From Clostridium sp. (GTDB taxonomy: Bacteria > Bacillota > Clostridia > Lachnospirales > Lachnospiraceae): DNA of 23,146 nucleotides. The notes beneath the pieces are model-generated. The model worked only from the letters and a program-made list of their open reading frames with translations. It searched no databases and was not told where the DNA came from. Position numbers and translations under genes: made by a program. Within the stretch, counting starts at the first letter, position 1. The number at the start of each line of letters is the position of its first letter. Location of the stretch: NCBI GenBank assembly GCA_023664325.1, contig JAMPFS010000044.1, positions 1 to 23,146 on the forward strand. The letters run 5' to 3'. Of the stretch, positions 7,569-17,087 are shown piece by piece.

Positions 7569-8549
7569 ATGTTAGACGAGAAGCAGTTACAGGAAATGAT
7601 AGGAAAAGTGAAGACTTGTGAGGAGGAAATCGGAAAAGGCATTATCGGACAAAAAAGCATTATAAGGCAGGTGCTTCTCGCTATCCTTGCAGATGGGAAT
7701 GTATTGTTAGAGGGTGTGCCGGGTCTCGGCAAAACAGAGCTTGTGAAAGCAATTTCTAAAGTGTTCTCCGTCAGCTTTTCGAGAATACAATTCACACCGG
7801 ATCTGATGCCCGCAGATGTGACAGGCACGAATTTGATTATCAAGGAAGATGGCAATAATGTATTTCAGTTTGAAGCGGGCCCGGTGTTTGCCAATGTGGT
7901 ATTAGCAGATGAGATTAACCGCGCCACCCCAAAGACCCAGTCTGCCCTGTTGGAGGCGATGCAGGAAAAGACGGTAACAGTGGGAAAAACAACCTATGAA
8001 CTGCCGAAACCATTTATGGTGCTGGCAACGCAGAATCCGATTGAGAACGAGGGTACTTATCCGCTTCCGGAGGCACAGTTAGACCGTTTCTTATTCAAGC
8101 TGCTGGTAGAATTTCCGAGCAAGGAGGAACTTAGGAAGATTATGGACATAACAGTTACGAATGAAAGCGTGGAATTGCATCCCGTGATAGCCGGAGAAGA
8201 TATTATCCGGATCCGTTCTGTCATCCGTGATATGCCGATTTCGGATGCGGTTATGGACTATGCATTATCTTTAGTGGTCGCAACGCATAAGGAGGATGCA
8301 AATGCGCCGGAGATCACAAAGAAATATATTGCCAATGGCGCCAGTCCCCGTGCGGCGCAGGCAATTGTCAAAACTGCCAAAGCAAGAGCATTTATGGAAG
8401 GCAGGTATAATGTGGCATTTGAGGATATTCAGTTTGTGGCATATCCCGCACTCCGCCATCGTCTGGCGTTGAACTTTGAGGCGATTTCAGATGGGGTCAC
8501 TGCGGATGATGTCATTCGCGAGATGATTCATTTTGTAAAGACTGTATAG
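7569..8549 (+). CDS. MoxR-family AAA+ ATPase
   Basis: 326 residues, the normal MoxR length. Walker A is GVPGLGKTE (49-57), Walker B VVLADEINRA (110-119), sensor 1 LATQNP (152-157), the arginine-finger region PLPEAQLDRF (165-174) and sensor 2 GASPRA (257-262). An AAGGAAGGAG ribosome binding site lies a few nt before the ATG. MoxR proteins are cytoplasmic AAA+ ATPases with chaperone-like roles. They typically help VWA-domain partners insert metal or mature protein complexes, and the usual gene order is MoxR, DUF58, VWA protein, as here. This copy is unusual only in its company: an ABC transporter and an amidotransferase-like protein upstream. The family call is very secure. The client is unknown, but the VWA protein encoded two genes downstream is the obvious candidate. 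Confidence 0.96.
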   Translation: MLDEKQLQEMIGKVKTCEEEIGKGIIGQKSIIRQVLLAILADGNVLLEGVPGLGKTELVKAISKVFSVSFSRIQFTPDLMPADVTGTNLIIKEDGNNVFQFEAGPVFANVVLADEINRATPKTQSALLEAMQEKTVTVGKTTYELPKPFMVLATQNPIENEGTYPLPEAQLDRFLFKLLVEFPSKEELRKIMDITVTNESVELHPVIAGEDIIRIRSVIRDMPISDAVMDYALSLVVATHKEDANAPEITKKYIANGASPRAAQAIVKTAKARAFMEGRYNVAFEDIQFVAYPALRHRLALNFEAISDGVTADDVIREMIHFVKTV

Positions 8550-8570
8550 GGACTACAATACGGAGAGAAT

Positions 8571-9446
8571 ATGGAATCAGTAATATTTGATAAAGGATTT
8601 TTTGAAAAACTGAATACCTTGAAAATGAGTCTTAATATGCGGCTTAGCCAGGGCATGAGCGGAATCCGCAAATCCAGCGCAAAAGGTTCCTCTGTGGAAT
8701 TTTCGGATTTCCGGGAATATATGTTAGGGGATGATATCAGGCGTATTGACTGGAATGCTTACGGACGTACGGACAAGCTTTATATTAAGCAGTTTATGGA
8801 AGAAAAAGAGGGTATCTTCCAGATTTTTATTGATACCAGCCGTTCCATGCAATTTGGAGAGGTTCCCAAATCGACGCTGGCATTGCAGATGGCGGGGGCG
8901 CTTTCCTACATCATTCTGAATAATTTGGATCGTGTTTATATCAATGAAATGAAAGAAGGTTCCACGGTCAGAGGGAAGGGTGTAACCGGAACAGCAGCAT
9001 TTCCTCATGTGTTAAGGGATTTGGAGCGGATTACCTTTGATGGGAAGACTGCTTTAAATAAGACGATTTTATCCCGTCCGGTACAAAACGGGGGTGTTTC
9101 TTTTATAATCAGTGACTTTCTCGATCGGGAGGGGATTGAGGACGCCATGAGATATCTCGCATACCGGAAACAGACAATGGTTTTGGTACAGATTCTGGCA
9201 AGGGAAGAGATTGATATAAATTATGAGGGTACCGTCAATATTTTGGATATGGAAACCGGGGAGCGTTTAAAGATTACCATGTCAAATGCGTCTATACAGC
9301 AGTATAGGCAGCAGCTTCATGCAATGCAGGAGCATTTGCAGGCGCTTGCCGGAAAATATGGGGCTGCCTATATTTTTATGCAGTCCGATGAATCCTTAAT
9401 TTATGCAATGCTTCATGGATTTTCGGGTGTCTTACAGGGGAGATGA
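8571..9446 (+). CDS. DUF58 domain protein
   Basis: 291 residues. The DUF58 core is clear: GSSVEFSDFREYMLGDDIRR followed by IDWNAYGRTDKLYIKQF (residues 39-75). Next comes a VWA-like metal site in FIDTSRSM (D88, S90, S92, a DxSxS MIDAS motif). The rest reads as a VWA-type Rossmann fold, including VSFIISDFLD. The protein lacks membrane helices, unlike many DUF58 proteins that begin with two, so it should be cytoplasmic. It lies 21 nt after the MoxR gene, with a GGAGAG ribosome binding site, and 35 nt before the VWA gene. Known MoxR operons nearly always carry such a gene, and it is thought to act as the MoxR partner. Its exact biochemical role is not established. The call is secure at family level. 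Confidence 0.93.
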   Translation: MESVIFDKGFFEKLNTLKMSLNMRLSQGMSGIRKSSAKGSSVEFSDFREYMLGDDIRRIDWNAYGRTDKLYIKQFMEEKEGIFQIFIDTSRSMQFGEVPKSTLALQMAGALSYIILNNLDRVYINEMKEGSTVRGKGVTGTAAFPHVLRDLERITFDGKTALNKTILSRPVQNGGVSFIISDFLDREGIEDAMRYLAYRKQTMVLVQILAREEIDINYEGTVNILDMETGERLKITMSNASIQQYRQQLHAMQEHLQALAGKYGAAYIFMQSDESLIYAMLHGFSGVLQGR

Positions 9447-9481
9447 GGAATACCCTGCAAGAGTTTTAAGGAGGATATGGC

Positions 9482-12400
9482 ATGACAATACAGAATTTGT
9501 GGCCGTTAGCATTTCTAATACTGATTCCGGTCATCATTTTATTATATCTTTTAAAGCAAAAGGCGGTGGATACTCCGTTTTCCTCTAATCTGCTCTGGAA
9601 GGAAATCTATAAGAATTTAGAAGCCAAAACACCTTTTGAAAAATTAAAACAGAATATTCTTATGTATTTGCAGCTTTTGTTGATGCTTTTGCTGATTTTG
9701 GCATTGACGGCGCCGGTATTAAAGCGGGGCGGTCTTGCAGGTGAAAATGTGATTTTGGTTATGGACACCAGCGCAAGCATGGAATATCGTTATGATGGAG
9801 AGGACAGCAGGCTTGCAAGCAGTATCAAAGAAGCAAAGCGGCAGATTGACGGATTGTCAGAATCGGCAGTGGTGACACTGATCGCATGTGACAGTGAAGC
9901 AAATGTAATTTATCAGGGAAGTGATAAGACAACCCTGAAAAACAGACTGTCAAATTTGCAGGTTTCTTCCGAAGCCGGAACCTTAAACCAGGCAGCGGGA
10001 ATGGTAAATTCTTTGATTTCCGGTATGGATAATGTAGTGGTGATATGCTATACCGATACAGATTTTGACAGTGGAGAACTGATCCGGAGCAATGCAGAGG
10101 CTTCTTTATTTGTGGAGGCTGTCTATTCCCAGGGGGAAAACTGTTCGGTAGATTATGTAAACTATACGGCAGAAAAGCCGGAGGGTAAAGATCAGGATAT
10201 CAATCAGGGAGCAGTTGGAAATCAGAGAATCGAAGCACTGTGTAAGGTTACAAATTATGGCACAAAGGATGTCTCACAGGATGTAAGCTTATATGTGGAT
10301 CAGGCAATTGTAGATGTGCAGGCTGTAACGATTCCTGCGGGAGAGAGCGCAACGGTATATTTTGCTCCGCAGAATGTTCTGTTAGACGAAGGTGTGATCT
10401 TAAAGGCAGAGCTTAGCGCGAGGGATGATTTGAACGCAGATAACAGCCAGAGTATAGAGGCAGCATCAGCGGTGGAAAAGAAAATACTGCTTCTTTCCGA
10501 TGGAAATGTATTTTTGGAAAAAGCGCTGTCGCTTTCTGAAAATGTGGAAGTGTATAAGTCGAATGATATCGGTGTGTTAAATCAGTCAGAGGAATCATTT
10601 GACTTATATGTATTTGACGGCATTACTCTGCCGCAGGATTTTGATATGGAAAAGCTGCCGGAAAATGCGGCGTTCTTCTTTCTGAATTATCCGTCTTTAC
10701 CCGATGAGACTTCTTATATTGTTTCAGAGGATAATGTGGAAAATGCAGTACTCCATTTTACGGAAAGCCCGGTGACGGATTATGTAGAAGAATATTCCTT
10801 TGGTGTTACGAAAACATTTACCTATATGCCGCCGGACGGCGCTGTTGTGGTGTTGCAGACAGAGGATGGAAAATGCAGCGGGTATTATGGAACCCGGAAT
10901 CAGGCGCCTTTTGCGGTGCTTGGTTTTGATATACACAATACGGATCTTGCGCTACAGACAGAGTTTCCGATTTTTATGTCCCAGCTTACCGAGGAGCTGC
11001 TTGGAGCAGGAGGCGGCAAAACCCAAATTACGAATTTTCCGGTGTTGGAAGAATCAGATGTGGAGCCGGTTCAGGCGGTGAGCCGGACAGGTGAGGGCGA
11101 ACGGAAAATGACAGGTGGAAGGGCGCTTCGCAATATTTTGCTTGCCATTGTTATTGTGCTGCTTGTGATTGAGTGGATGATATATATAAAGCAGGTAAAT
11201 TCTTCCAAGAAGAAACAGTTTTTGGCTGTCCGTTCTTTGCTGCTGCTTTGTGTTATTTTGGCAATGGCAGGTATTTCCATATCAAAAAAGCAGAAGAAAA
11301 GCGAGACCATATTTTTGGTTGATATATCAGACAGTATGTCCGGTAACATGGAGGACATAGAGGAGTATATACAAAAAAAGATACAGGAAATGCCAGAGAA
11401 GAATCTATGCGGGGTAGTTGCCTTTGGCAAGGACACGGCAGTGGATCAGTTTTTGTCAGAGAAAAAAATATTTTCTTCCTTTACCGTGACTCCTGTGACA
11501 ACGGCAACCAATATTGAGAATGCGTTACAAAATGCCAGTTCTTTGTTTGATGAGGGAGTGTCGAAACGTATTGTGCTGCTGACAGACGGAAATGAAAATG
11601 AGGGCAGCATGAGCCTCGCAGCGACAGCCTTAAAGGGGAGTGATATCGAGCTTTATACGATTGCCTTAGAGGATTGTATTGGCAGTAACAAGGAGGTTTA
11701 TATAGATGGTCTCACCGTTCCATCGGTGGTTCATGTGGGAGATCATTACAACGTGACGGTTTCCGTCACATCGAATGTAGAGACGAATGCATTGCTTTCC
11801 CTGTATGCAGGGAGAACGCTGAAAGGTCAGCAGGACATCCGGCTGAATAAGGGTACAAACCAGTTTGTCTTCGAGGATGAGGGAGTGGATGGAACCATTG
11901 CGCAGTATAAGGCAGTGATTGAACCGGAGGAGGATACGATCAGTGTCAACAATACCTACGCAGCATTTTCACAGATTGAGGCAAAGCCGAGAGTTTTGCT
12001 CATTGAGGGAACGGCAGATGAGGGAAATGAATTTGAAAAGGTGCTTGCGGCGGCAAATATCAACTATGACAAGGTGACACCGAAGGGTGTGCCAACGGCA
12101 GTTTCCGAACTGAACCAGTATAAGGCTGTTATCACTTTGAATGTGCATTATGATGATCTGCGGAATGGCTTTGCAAGGTCTTTAGCATCCTATGTGAAGG
12201 ATTTTGCAGGAGGTTATATCTGTATTGGCGGCGATAATTCTTATGCGCTTGGCAACTACCGGGGAACAGAGCTTGAAGATATTTTACCGGTATATATGGA
12301 TTTGCAGGGAGAGAAAGAAGTTCCCAAAATGGCAATGGCAATGGTAATTGACCAGTCAGGAAGCATGAGCACGCCTGCGGATGACAATACCACTGTCACA

Positions 12401-13966
12401 GGGCTTGACTTGGCAAAGCAGGCAGCCCGTTCCGGGGTGGAGCAGTTGAGAACCACAGATGAGATTGGCATTATGGCATTTGATGATACTTATCACTGGA
12501 TTGTACCGATCCGGCAGGCAGATAATATCATGGAGATAAAGGACAGCATTTCGTCTATTGATTATGGTGGTGGAACCAGTATTTATCCGGCATTTCAGGA
12601 AGCATATGTACAGATGGTAAAGAGTGATGCGAAGCTTAAGCATATTATATTGCTGACGGACGGGCAGGATGGATTCCGTGACTACAGGGATTTGGTGAAC
12701 CGGGTCAATGAGGCAGGAATTACGGTATCTACGGTGGCAGTGGGATATGATGCGGATAAAGAACTTTTGGAGGATTTGGCCAAACAGTGTGGTGGACGTT
12801 ATTACTATACGGATATCAACAATTCGATACCGCGGATTTTTGCTCAGGAGGTGTATTTATCCACAAATACATATTTGATGAATGGGGAATTTTATCCGAC
12901 CATATCCAGTGGAAATGAGATGCTTGATGGAGTGTTTGATGAGGGCTGCCCTTCCCTATATGGATACATTGCAGCGACGCCAAAACAGACGGCAGATGTT
13001 TTGCTTATGTCCGACAGGGAAGATCCTGTGCTTTCCACATGGCAGTGCGGGCTTGGAAGGACAGTGGCGTGGAATAGTGATGGAAATAATGAGTGGACGG
13101 CAGAATATGCAGGATGGGAAAATTATCCACTCCTGTGGTCGAATATTATCAATTATGTTATTTCGGATACGGAGCTTGGAGAGGACACGTTAGAAATCGA
13201 CAAAGGCAGCAATACAGCCACAGTCAGCTATGAGACAAAGGAATATGATAAGAATACAAAGGTAACAGCGGTGATAACGGATGAGAATGGAAATGCAAAA
13301 GAGACTACGTTAGATGCCATAAAGCCGGGCAGTTTTGAGGCAGAGCTTGCTATGGATGAAATCGGTGTTTATAATGTCAGTGTGAGAAAACAAAATGGAG
13401 AGGAAATTCTTAAAAATTTTAATACTGCCTATGCAAACCAGTATTCAGCAGAGTATCAGTTTAATGACAGCAGTACGGATCTTTCGAGCTTTGTGAATCA
13501 GGCAGAGGGCAGGATGATTACAATGGAGGAGGATATTTGGACAGCGAAGCAGGAGGCGGTAAAGTCGAGGGTATCATTGACCGTGCCATTGCTTGTCTTA
13601 GCGGTATTTTTACTGTTGTTTGACATTGCCATCCGCAGATTATCCATTGATGTGTTACAATATATCCGTCTTGGCGGACAGGCGGCTGCCGGGTTTGCCG
13701 CAAACGTATGTGGCAGGATAAGAGTACAAAAAAACGAGGTTCCGGTGAAGAATGATATGGCTAAGGTCGAGCAGATGGCGCAAACGGATCATGTGCCGGA
13801 TGGTGTCAAACAGGAGGAGAAAAAACGCAGGCAGGAGGGGAAGAACAAACAGGAAGAGAAAAAACACAGGCAGGAAGGAAAGAAGCGCAAGCAGGCGGAT
13901 GACAGCCAAAATGAGATGTTAGACATGAATGCGCTGCTAAAGAAGAAAAAAGACAGAGAGTCCTGA
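9482..13966 (+). CDS. Very large BatA-like membrane protein with three VWA domains
   Basis: 1494 residues, roughly the sum of a BatA-like protein and a second VWA protein. The AAGGAGGA ribosome binding site fits the ATG at 9482. First half: helices 5-24 and 61-80, VWA1 (DTSAS, D95), a beta domain at about 248-325, then an amidotransferase-like fold at 333-510. Second half: helices at about 549-567 and 585-601, VWA2 (DISDS, D614), a beta domain at about 740-825, and an amidotransferase-like fold starting at PRVLLIEG (836) interrupted by VWA3 (DQSGS, D957). A CGLGRTVAWNSD segment follows, then a last helix at 1367-1387. All three VWA domains keep downstream Thr and Asp metal ligands (T167, T676, T1032; D192 or D194, D702, D1060). 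Basic loops (25-56, 570-584, 1388-1494) should be cytoplasmic, placing the VWA domains outside. The tail from 1444 is a Lys/Glu-rich charged stretch. It closes the cluster. Confidence 0.9.
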   Translation: MTIQNLWPLAFLILIPVIILLYLLKQKAVDTPFSSNLLWKEIYKNLEAKTPFEKLKQNILMYLQLLLMLLLILALTAPVLKRGGLAGENVILVMDTSASMEYRYDGEDSRLASSIKEAKRQIDGLSESAVVTLIACDSEANVIYQGSDKTTLKNRLSNLQVSSEAGTLNQAAGMVNSLISGMDNVVVICYTDTDFDSGELIRSNAEASLFVEAVYSQGENCSVDYVNYTAEKPEGKDQDINQGAVGNQRIEALCKVTNYGTKDVSQDVSLYVDQAIVDVQAVTIPAGESATVYFAPQNVLLDEGVILKAELSARDDLNADNSQSIEAASAVEKKILLLSDGNVFLEKALSLSENVEVYKSNDIGVLNQSEESFDLYVFDGITLPQDFDMEKLPENAAFFFLNYPSLPDETSYIVSEDNVENAVLHFTESPVTDYVEEYSFGVTKTFTYMPPDGAVVVLQTEDGKCSGYYGTRNQAPFAVLGFDIHNTDLALQTEFPIFMSQLTEELLGAGGGKTQITNFPVLEESDVEPVQAVSRTGEGERKMTGGRALRNILLAIVIVLLVIEWMIYIKQVNSSKKKQFLAVRSLLLLCVILAMAGISISKKQKKSETIFLVDISDSMSGNMEDIEEYIQKKIQEMPEKNLCGVVAFGKDTAVDQFLSEKKIFSSFTVTPVTTATNIENALQNASSLFDEGVSKRIVLLTDGNENEGSMSLAATALKGSDIELYTIALEDCIGSNKEVYIDGLTVPSVVHVGDHYNVTVSVTSNVETNALLSLYAGRTLKGQQDIRLNKGTNQFVFEDEGVDGTIAQYKAVIEPEEDTISVNNTYAAFSQIEAKPRVLLIEGTADEGNEFEKVLAAANINYDKVTPKGVPTAVSELNQYKAVITLNVHYDDLRNGFARSLASYVKDFAGGYICIGGDNSYALGNYRGTELEDILPVYMDLQGEKEVPKMAMAMVIDQSGSMSTPADDNTTVTGLDLAKQAARSGVEQLRTTDEIGIMAFDDTYHWIVPIRQADNIMEIKDSISSIDYGGGTSIYPAFQEAYVQMVKSDAKLKHIILLTDGQDGFRDYRDLVNRVNEAGITVSTVAVGYDADKELLEDLAKQCGGRYYYTDINNSIPRIFAQEVYLSTNTYLMNGEFYPTISSGNEMLDGVFDEGCPSLYGYIAATPKQTADVLLMSDREDPVLSTWQCGLGRTVAWNSDGNNEWTAEYAGWENYPLLWSNIINYVISDTELGEDTLEIDKGSNTATVSYETKEYDKNTKVTAVITDENGNAKETTLDAIKPGSFEAELAMDEIGVYNVSVRKQNGEEILKNFNTAYANQYSAEYQFNDSSTDLSSFVNQAEGRMITMEEDIWTAKQEAVKSRVSLTVPLLVLAVFLLLFDIAIRRLSIDVLQYIRLGGQAAAGFAANVCGRIRVQKNEVPVKNDMAKVEQMAQTDHVPDGVKQEEKKRRQEGKNKQEEKKHRQEGKKRKQADDSQNEMLDMNALLKKKKDRES

Positions 13967-14124
13967 CAGCAGGCAAAAAAGATTTCTATGAGCAGTCTGC
14001 AAGGCGGATGGAGAAAGTAAGAGAATTTTTGGAGTAAGTGGCATGATTTGGGGTACACTATAGAGAAAGAGTATTGACCATGCTTGGAATATATGCTCAA
14101 AAAGTTCGAAAGGAAGATGTGTTT

Positions 14125-15114
14125 ATGAAGATTTTATTTTATGATGCTACAAGCTATGATATGGAGTCTTTTGACAGGGAGTTGGAACGGTTTGATGATA
14201 TTGAAATCACGTATCAGGAAACGGATATTTCGCCAAAGACAGTGTCGCTGGCAAGGGGATATGATGCGATCTGTGCCTTTGTCAATTCCAATCTCGGCGC
14301 AGAAGTGATTGATATGCTCCATGAGATTGGAATATCCTTGATTCTCATGCGCTGTGCCGGATTTAATAATGTGGATTTGGATAAGGCGAATGAATATGGC
14401 ATGACCGTGCTGCGGGTTCCCGGATATTCACCGGAGGCGGTAGCAGAGCATGCCATGACATTAGCGCTGGCAGTAAACCGCCATCTGCATAAAAGTTATA
14501 TCAAAGTACGTGAAAATAATTTCAGCCTTGTGGGACTGACCGGGGTAAACTTTTATGGAAAGACAGCAGGTATTATAGGAACCGGCAAGATTGGCGCTGC
14601 CATGTGCCGGATTTGTCATGGTTTCGGCATGCGGGTGATTGCGTATGACATGTACCCGAACCCGGATCTCGATTTTGTGGAATATACTTCGCTTGAAAAG
14701 GTGTTAAAGCAGAGTGACCTGGTTTCTCTGCACTGTCCTCTGACAGAGGAAACACATCATCTGATTCAGAAAGAAACGATTGAAGTGATGAAGAATGGGG
14801 TCATTCTGGTAAATACATCCAGAGGCGCGCTCGTGAATACGGAGGATTTGATACAGGGCATCCGCAGTAAAAAATTTTTTGGCGTGGGACTTGATGTATA
14901 CGAGGAAGAGGGAAGGAATGTGTTTGAAAACAGAGAGGATGAGCTTCTTGAAAGCTCCGTTACGGCAAGATTACTGTCTTTCCCGAATGTGATTGTTACC
15001 TCCCATCAGGGCTTTCTGACAAAAGAAGCGCTTACAGCCATCAGTGAGATTACCCTGCAAAATGCGAAGGATTATGAAAATGGACAGATTGTGGAAGCAA
15101 ACAGGGTGAAATGA
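14125..15114 (+). CDS. ldhA: D-lactate dehydrogenase (D-2-hydroxyacid dehydrogenase family)
   Basis: 329 residues, standard for fermentative D-LDH. The ATG at 14125 has an AAGGAAG ribosome binding site. A longer frame from a TTG at 14074 lacks one. The NAD-binding loop is GTGKIG (152-157), with D175 at the end of the second strand favouring NAD over NADP. Catalytic residues are all visible: R233 in NTSRGALV, E262 in DVYEEE and H294 in TSHQGF. D257 matches the conserved Asp that helps the histidine. The enzyme reduces pyruvate to D-lactate with NADH in the cytoplasm and recycles NAD during fermentation. It lies 158 bp after the VWA gene. A weak TTGGAG/TACACT pair (14029-14059, 19-bp gap) is the only promoter candidate I see, so readthrough from the cluster is possible. 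A strong hairpin follows the stop. Confidence 0.93.
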   Translation: MKILFYDATSYDMESFDRELERFDDIEITYQETDISPKTVSLARGYDAICAFVNSNLGAEVIDMLHEIGISLILMRCAGFNNVDLDKANEYGMTVLRVPGYSPEAVAEHAMTLALAVNRHLHKSYIKVRENNFSLVGLTGVNFYGKTAGIIGTGKIGAAMCRICHGFGMRVIAYDMYPNPDLDFVEYTSLEKVLKQSDLVSLHCPLTEETHHLIQKETIEVMKNGVILVNTSRGALVNTEDLIQGIRSKKFFGVGLDVYEEEGRNVFENREDELLESSVTARLLSFPNVIVTSHQGFLTKEALTAISEITLQNAKDYENGQIVEANRVK

Positions 15115-15138
15115 CAGCCGCAAACTCCTAATTAAGAT

Positions 15139-15174
15139 TTAACGCCTGGTATACAGCAGTATATCAGGCGTTAA
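15139..15174. terminator. Strong hairpin, likely shared terminator of ldhA and ppaC
   Basis: TTAACGCCTG (15139-15148) pairs with CAGGCGTTAA (15165-15174), and inner bases TATAC/GTATA extend the stem almost to the loop. A short T-rich run (CAGTTTTG) follows on the plus strand. The minus side reads AAATCTTAATT, a poorer tract. It sits between convergent genes, so bidirectional use is likely. Confidence 0.75.
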
Positions 15175-15191
15175 ACAGTTTTGTGGACGCT

Positions 15192-16841
15192 CTAAGATAA
15201 TTCCTGCAATCTGCTGACCAGCACCGGAACGACCTGTTTTTTCCGGGATACGACACCGGGGAGGGTGCAGGCATTGCCAGTGGCATTTACATGGAATGCT
15301 TCCTCCGCATATTCTACTGCATTGGCACCGAAAGCAAGTAGAGTGGAGCACTGCTCATGAATATTGGTTAACATAACATAAGAAAGCTGAATGGGCAGGC
15401 TGGCAAGGGTATTTGGTATGTATTCCTGCATAAGCTCTGCTACATAGTCAAGCTCTCTTTGGTTAATGGAGCTGATCTGGCTGACGCCGATACCTGTTTT
15501 ATCTACCTGAAAGGTCTTGTAATCCTGATTGAACAGTTCCTCTGCTGTTTTGTTTTTCAGGCTGCTTCCTGCCTCAAACATTTCCATTGCAAAGGCTTCC
15601 AATTCAATTCCGGCAATTCCGGCAAGTGTTCTTGCCGTTTCCTCATCAAGCGGTGTACAGGTTGGTGAACGGAAAAGCAAAGTATCTGAGAGAATGGCGG
15701 CACATAGAATACCGGCAATATTTTTCTCAATCGTCTGGTTATTTTCCTGATACATCTGGCAAATGATGGTTGCAGTACAGCCTACAGGCTGGTTGCGGAA
15801 ATAAACCGGTGAAATAGTCTGTAAGGATCCAAGTCTGTGATGGTCGATGATTTCACAGATTTCTGCATCTTCAATGCCGTCAATTGCCTGTGATTTTTCA
15901 TTGTGGTCAACTAAAATCACCTTCTTTTTGCGGAGCGCTAACAAATTACGTCTGGATACCATGCCATAGTAATGTCCGAGGTCGTCTACAACCGGGAAAT
16001 CACGGTGGCGTTTGGTTGACATAATTTCTTTTATGGAGTCTACAGTTTCTTCTAATTCAAACGTTACCAAATGTTCCTTCCGCATGAAGTAACGGACAGG
16101 AATACTCTGGTTGATCTGCCTTGCCACACTATAGGTATCCAGTTTTGTTGTGATGACGCTGCATTCCCGCTCCTTCGCCAGTTGGAGTACCAATGGATTG
16201 ACAGGGGAATCAAGGCAGAGGATTAAGCAGCCGACACCCATCTCAATTCCGCAAATCTGTGTATCAACCCGGTCACCGACAATCATGATATCATCCTTGT
16301 CAATCCAGTGCTCAATCAGGTGTGGATTCGCAGCGCCGATGATTACTTTGCCGTTTACGATATGGTTGTGTGGGTTGCCTGCGATCAGTTCCCCTTCCAA
16401 TACATCTACCAGATTCGCATAGGGTGTTTTGGCTTTTGCAAGCACGGTGTTGTCGTATTCATCCATATAGGATTTTGCGATATCATTTATTGTGATAATT
16501 CCTTCCAGCAAGTTGCTGCGCCCGACAATCGGTAATGTCACAACATCCAGTTCCCGCATCATTTTCCATGCCTCTTTGATGGAAATTGTGTCTTTTATGC
16601 CGGGTGTTTTGCGGTATTCAATATCCCTCACCTGTGTGTTGACATCCGCTAAAAGCTCCGGGGTATCCATTTTAAAGTAATCCAGCACAAATGCAGTTTC
16701 GTTATTGATTTTGCCGGCACGTTTGGCGATTGCACTGTCCGGCTGCAGGAGATTTTTTAAGTTTGCATAGGCAATAGCGGAGCATATGGAATCCGTGTCC
16801 GGATTTTTATGCCCCACCACAATGATTGGAGTCTGTTCCAT
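15192..16841 (-). CDS. ppaC: Family II (Mn-dependent) inorganic pyrophosphatase with CBS-DRTGG-CBS insert
   Basis: 549 residues from the ATG at 16841, which has AAAGGA 9 nt upstream. The in-frame TTG at 16847 is too close to that site. The DHH catalytic domain shows GHKNPDTDS (H11, D15, D17), VDHNE (D312), DHH (333-335) and ILSDTL (D386). The C-terminal DHHA2 domain has SRKK (532-535), which binds the phosphate. The insert between about 75 and 305 holds CBS1 (82-126), a DRTGG domain (about 140-240) and CBS2 (255-303). Ordinary family II enzymes are about 310 residues; the insert explains the size. Known CBS-type pyrophosphatases are inhibited by AMP or ADP and activated by ATP, and those with DRTGG also respond to diadenosine polyphosphates. 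The enzyme splits pyrophosphate from biosynthesis in the cytoplasm, so it couples that to energy state. It is monocistronic, with its own promoter. Confidence 0.95.
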   Translation of the reverse strand: MEQTPIIVVGHKNPDTDSICSAIAYANLKNLLQPDSAIAKRAGKINNETAFVLDYFKMDTPELLADVNTQVRDIEYRKTPGIKDTISIKEAWKMMRELDVVTLPIVGRSNLLEGIITINDIAKSYMDEYDNTVLAKAKTPYANLVDVLEGELIAGNPHNHIVNGKVIIGAANPHLIEHWIDKDDIMIVGDRVDTQICGIEMGVGCLILCLDSPVNPLVLQLAKERECSVITTKLDTYSVARQINQSIPVRYFMRKEHLVTFELEETVDSIKEIMSTKRHRDFPVVDDLGHYYGMVSRRNLLALRKKKVILVDHNEKSQAIDGIEDAEICEIIDHHRLGSLQTISPVYFRNQPVGCTATIICQMYQENNQTIEKNIAGILCAAILSDTLLFRSPTCTPLDEETARTLAGIAGIELEAFAMEMFEAGSSLKNKTAEELFNQDYKTFQVDKTGIGVSQISSINQRELDYVAELMQEYIPNTLASLPIQLSYVMLTNIHEQCSTLLAFGANAVEYAEEAFHVNATGNACTLPGVVSRKKQVVPVLVSRLQELS

Positions 16842-16930
16842 AAGCAAAGATCCTTTCTAACATAAAATGAAAAAGCAAAAAATGCACATGTTTCAGAGTG
16901 TTTTGATGCTGTCTGTTTCCTATATGTAGC

Positions 16931-16959
16931 ATGATAGTTGCAAATCATAAAAAATGCAA
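16931..16959 (-). promoter_or_regulatory. Candidate sigma-A promoter of ppaC
   Basis: On the minus strand, TTGCAT (16959-16954) is followed after 17 bp by TATCAT (16936-16931). The -10 matches consensus at five of six positions and the -35 at four. The leader would be about 85 nt. Confidence 0.45.
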
Positions 16960-16967
16960 GCAAATAT

Positions 16968-17011
16968 TAAAAAGGAGTTCAGCTATCCGGAAATCAGATA
17001 GGTGAACTCCT
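16968..17011 (-). terminator. Intrinsic terminator after the lipoprotein gene
   Basis: On the minus strand AGGAGTTCA and CTATC pair with GATAG and TGAACTCCT (16973-17011, nearly perfect stem, 9-nt loop), followed directly by five Ts (16972-16968). It insulates ppaC from the lipoprotein gene. Confidence 0.85.
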
Positions 17012-17087
17012 ATAAGTTAAGATTGCAGCCATCGCAGGTATCCGGTTAAGAACAACTGTCTGGCTGTTATTTTGGAATCAGGTATTT

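Noticed and set aside
7394..7855. 153-codon minus-strand open frame across the start of the MoxR gene.
   Set aside because: It is antisense to clear MoxR motifs and has no family features.
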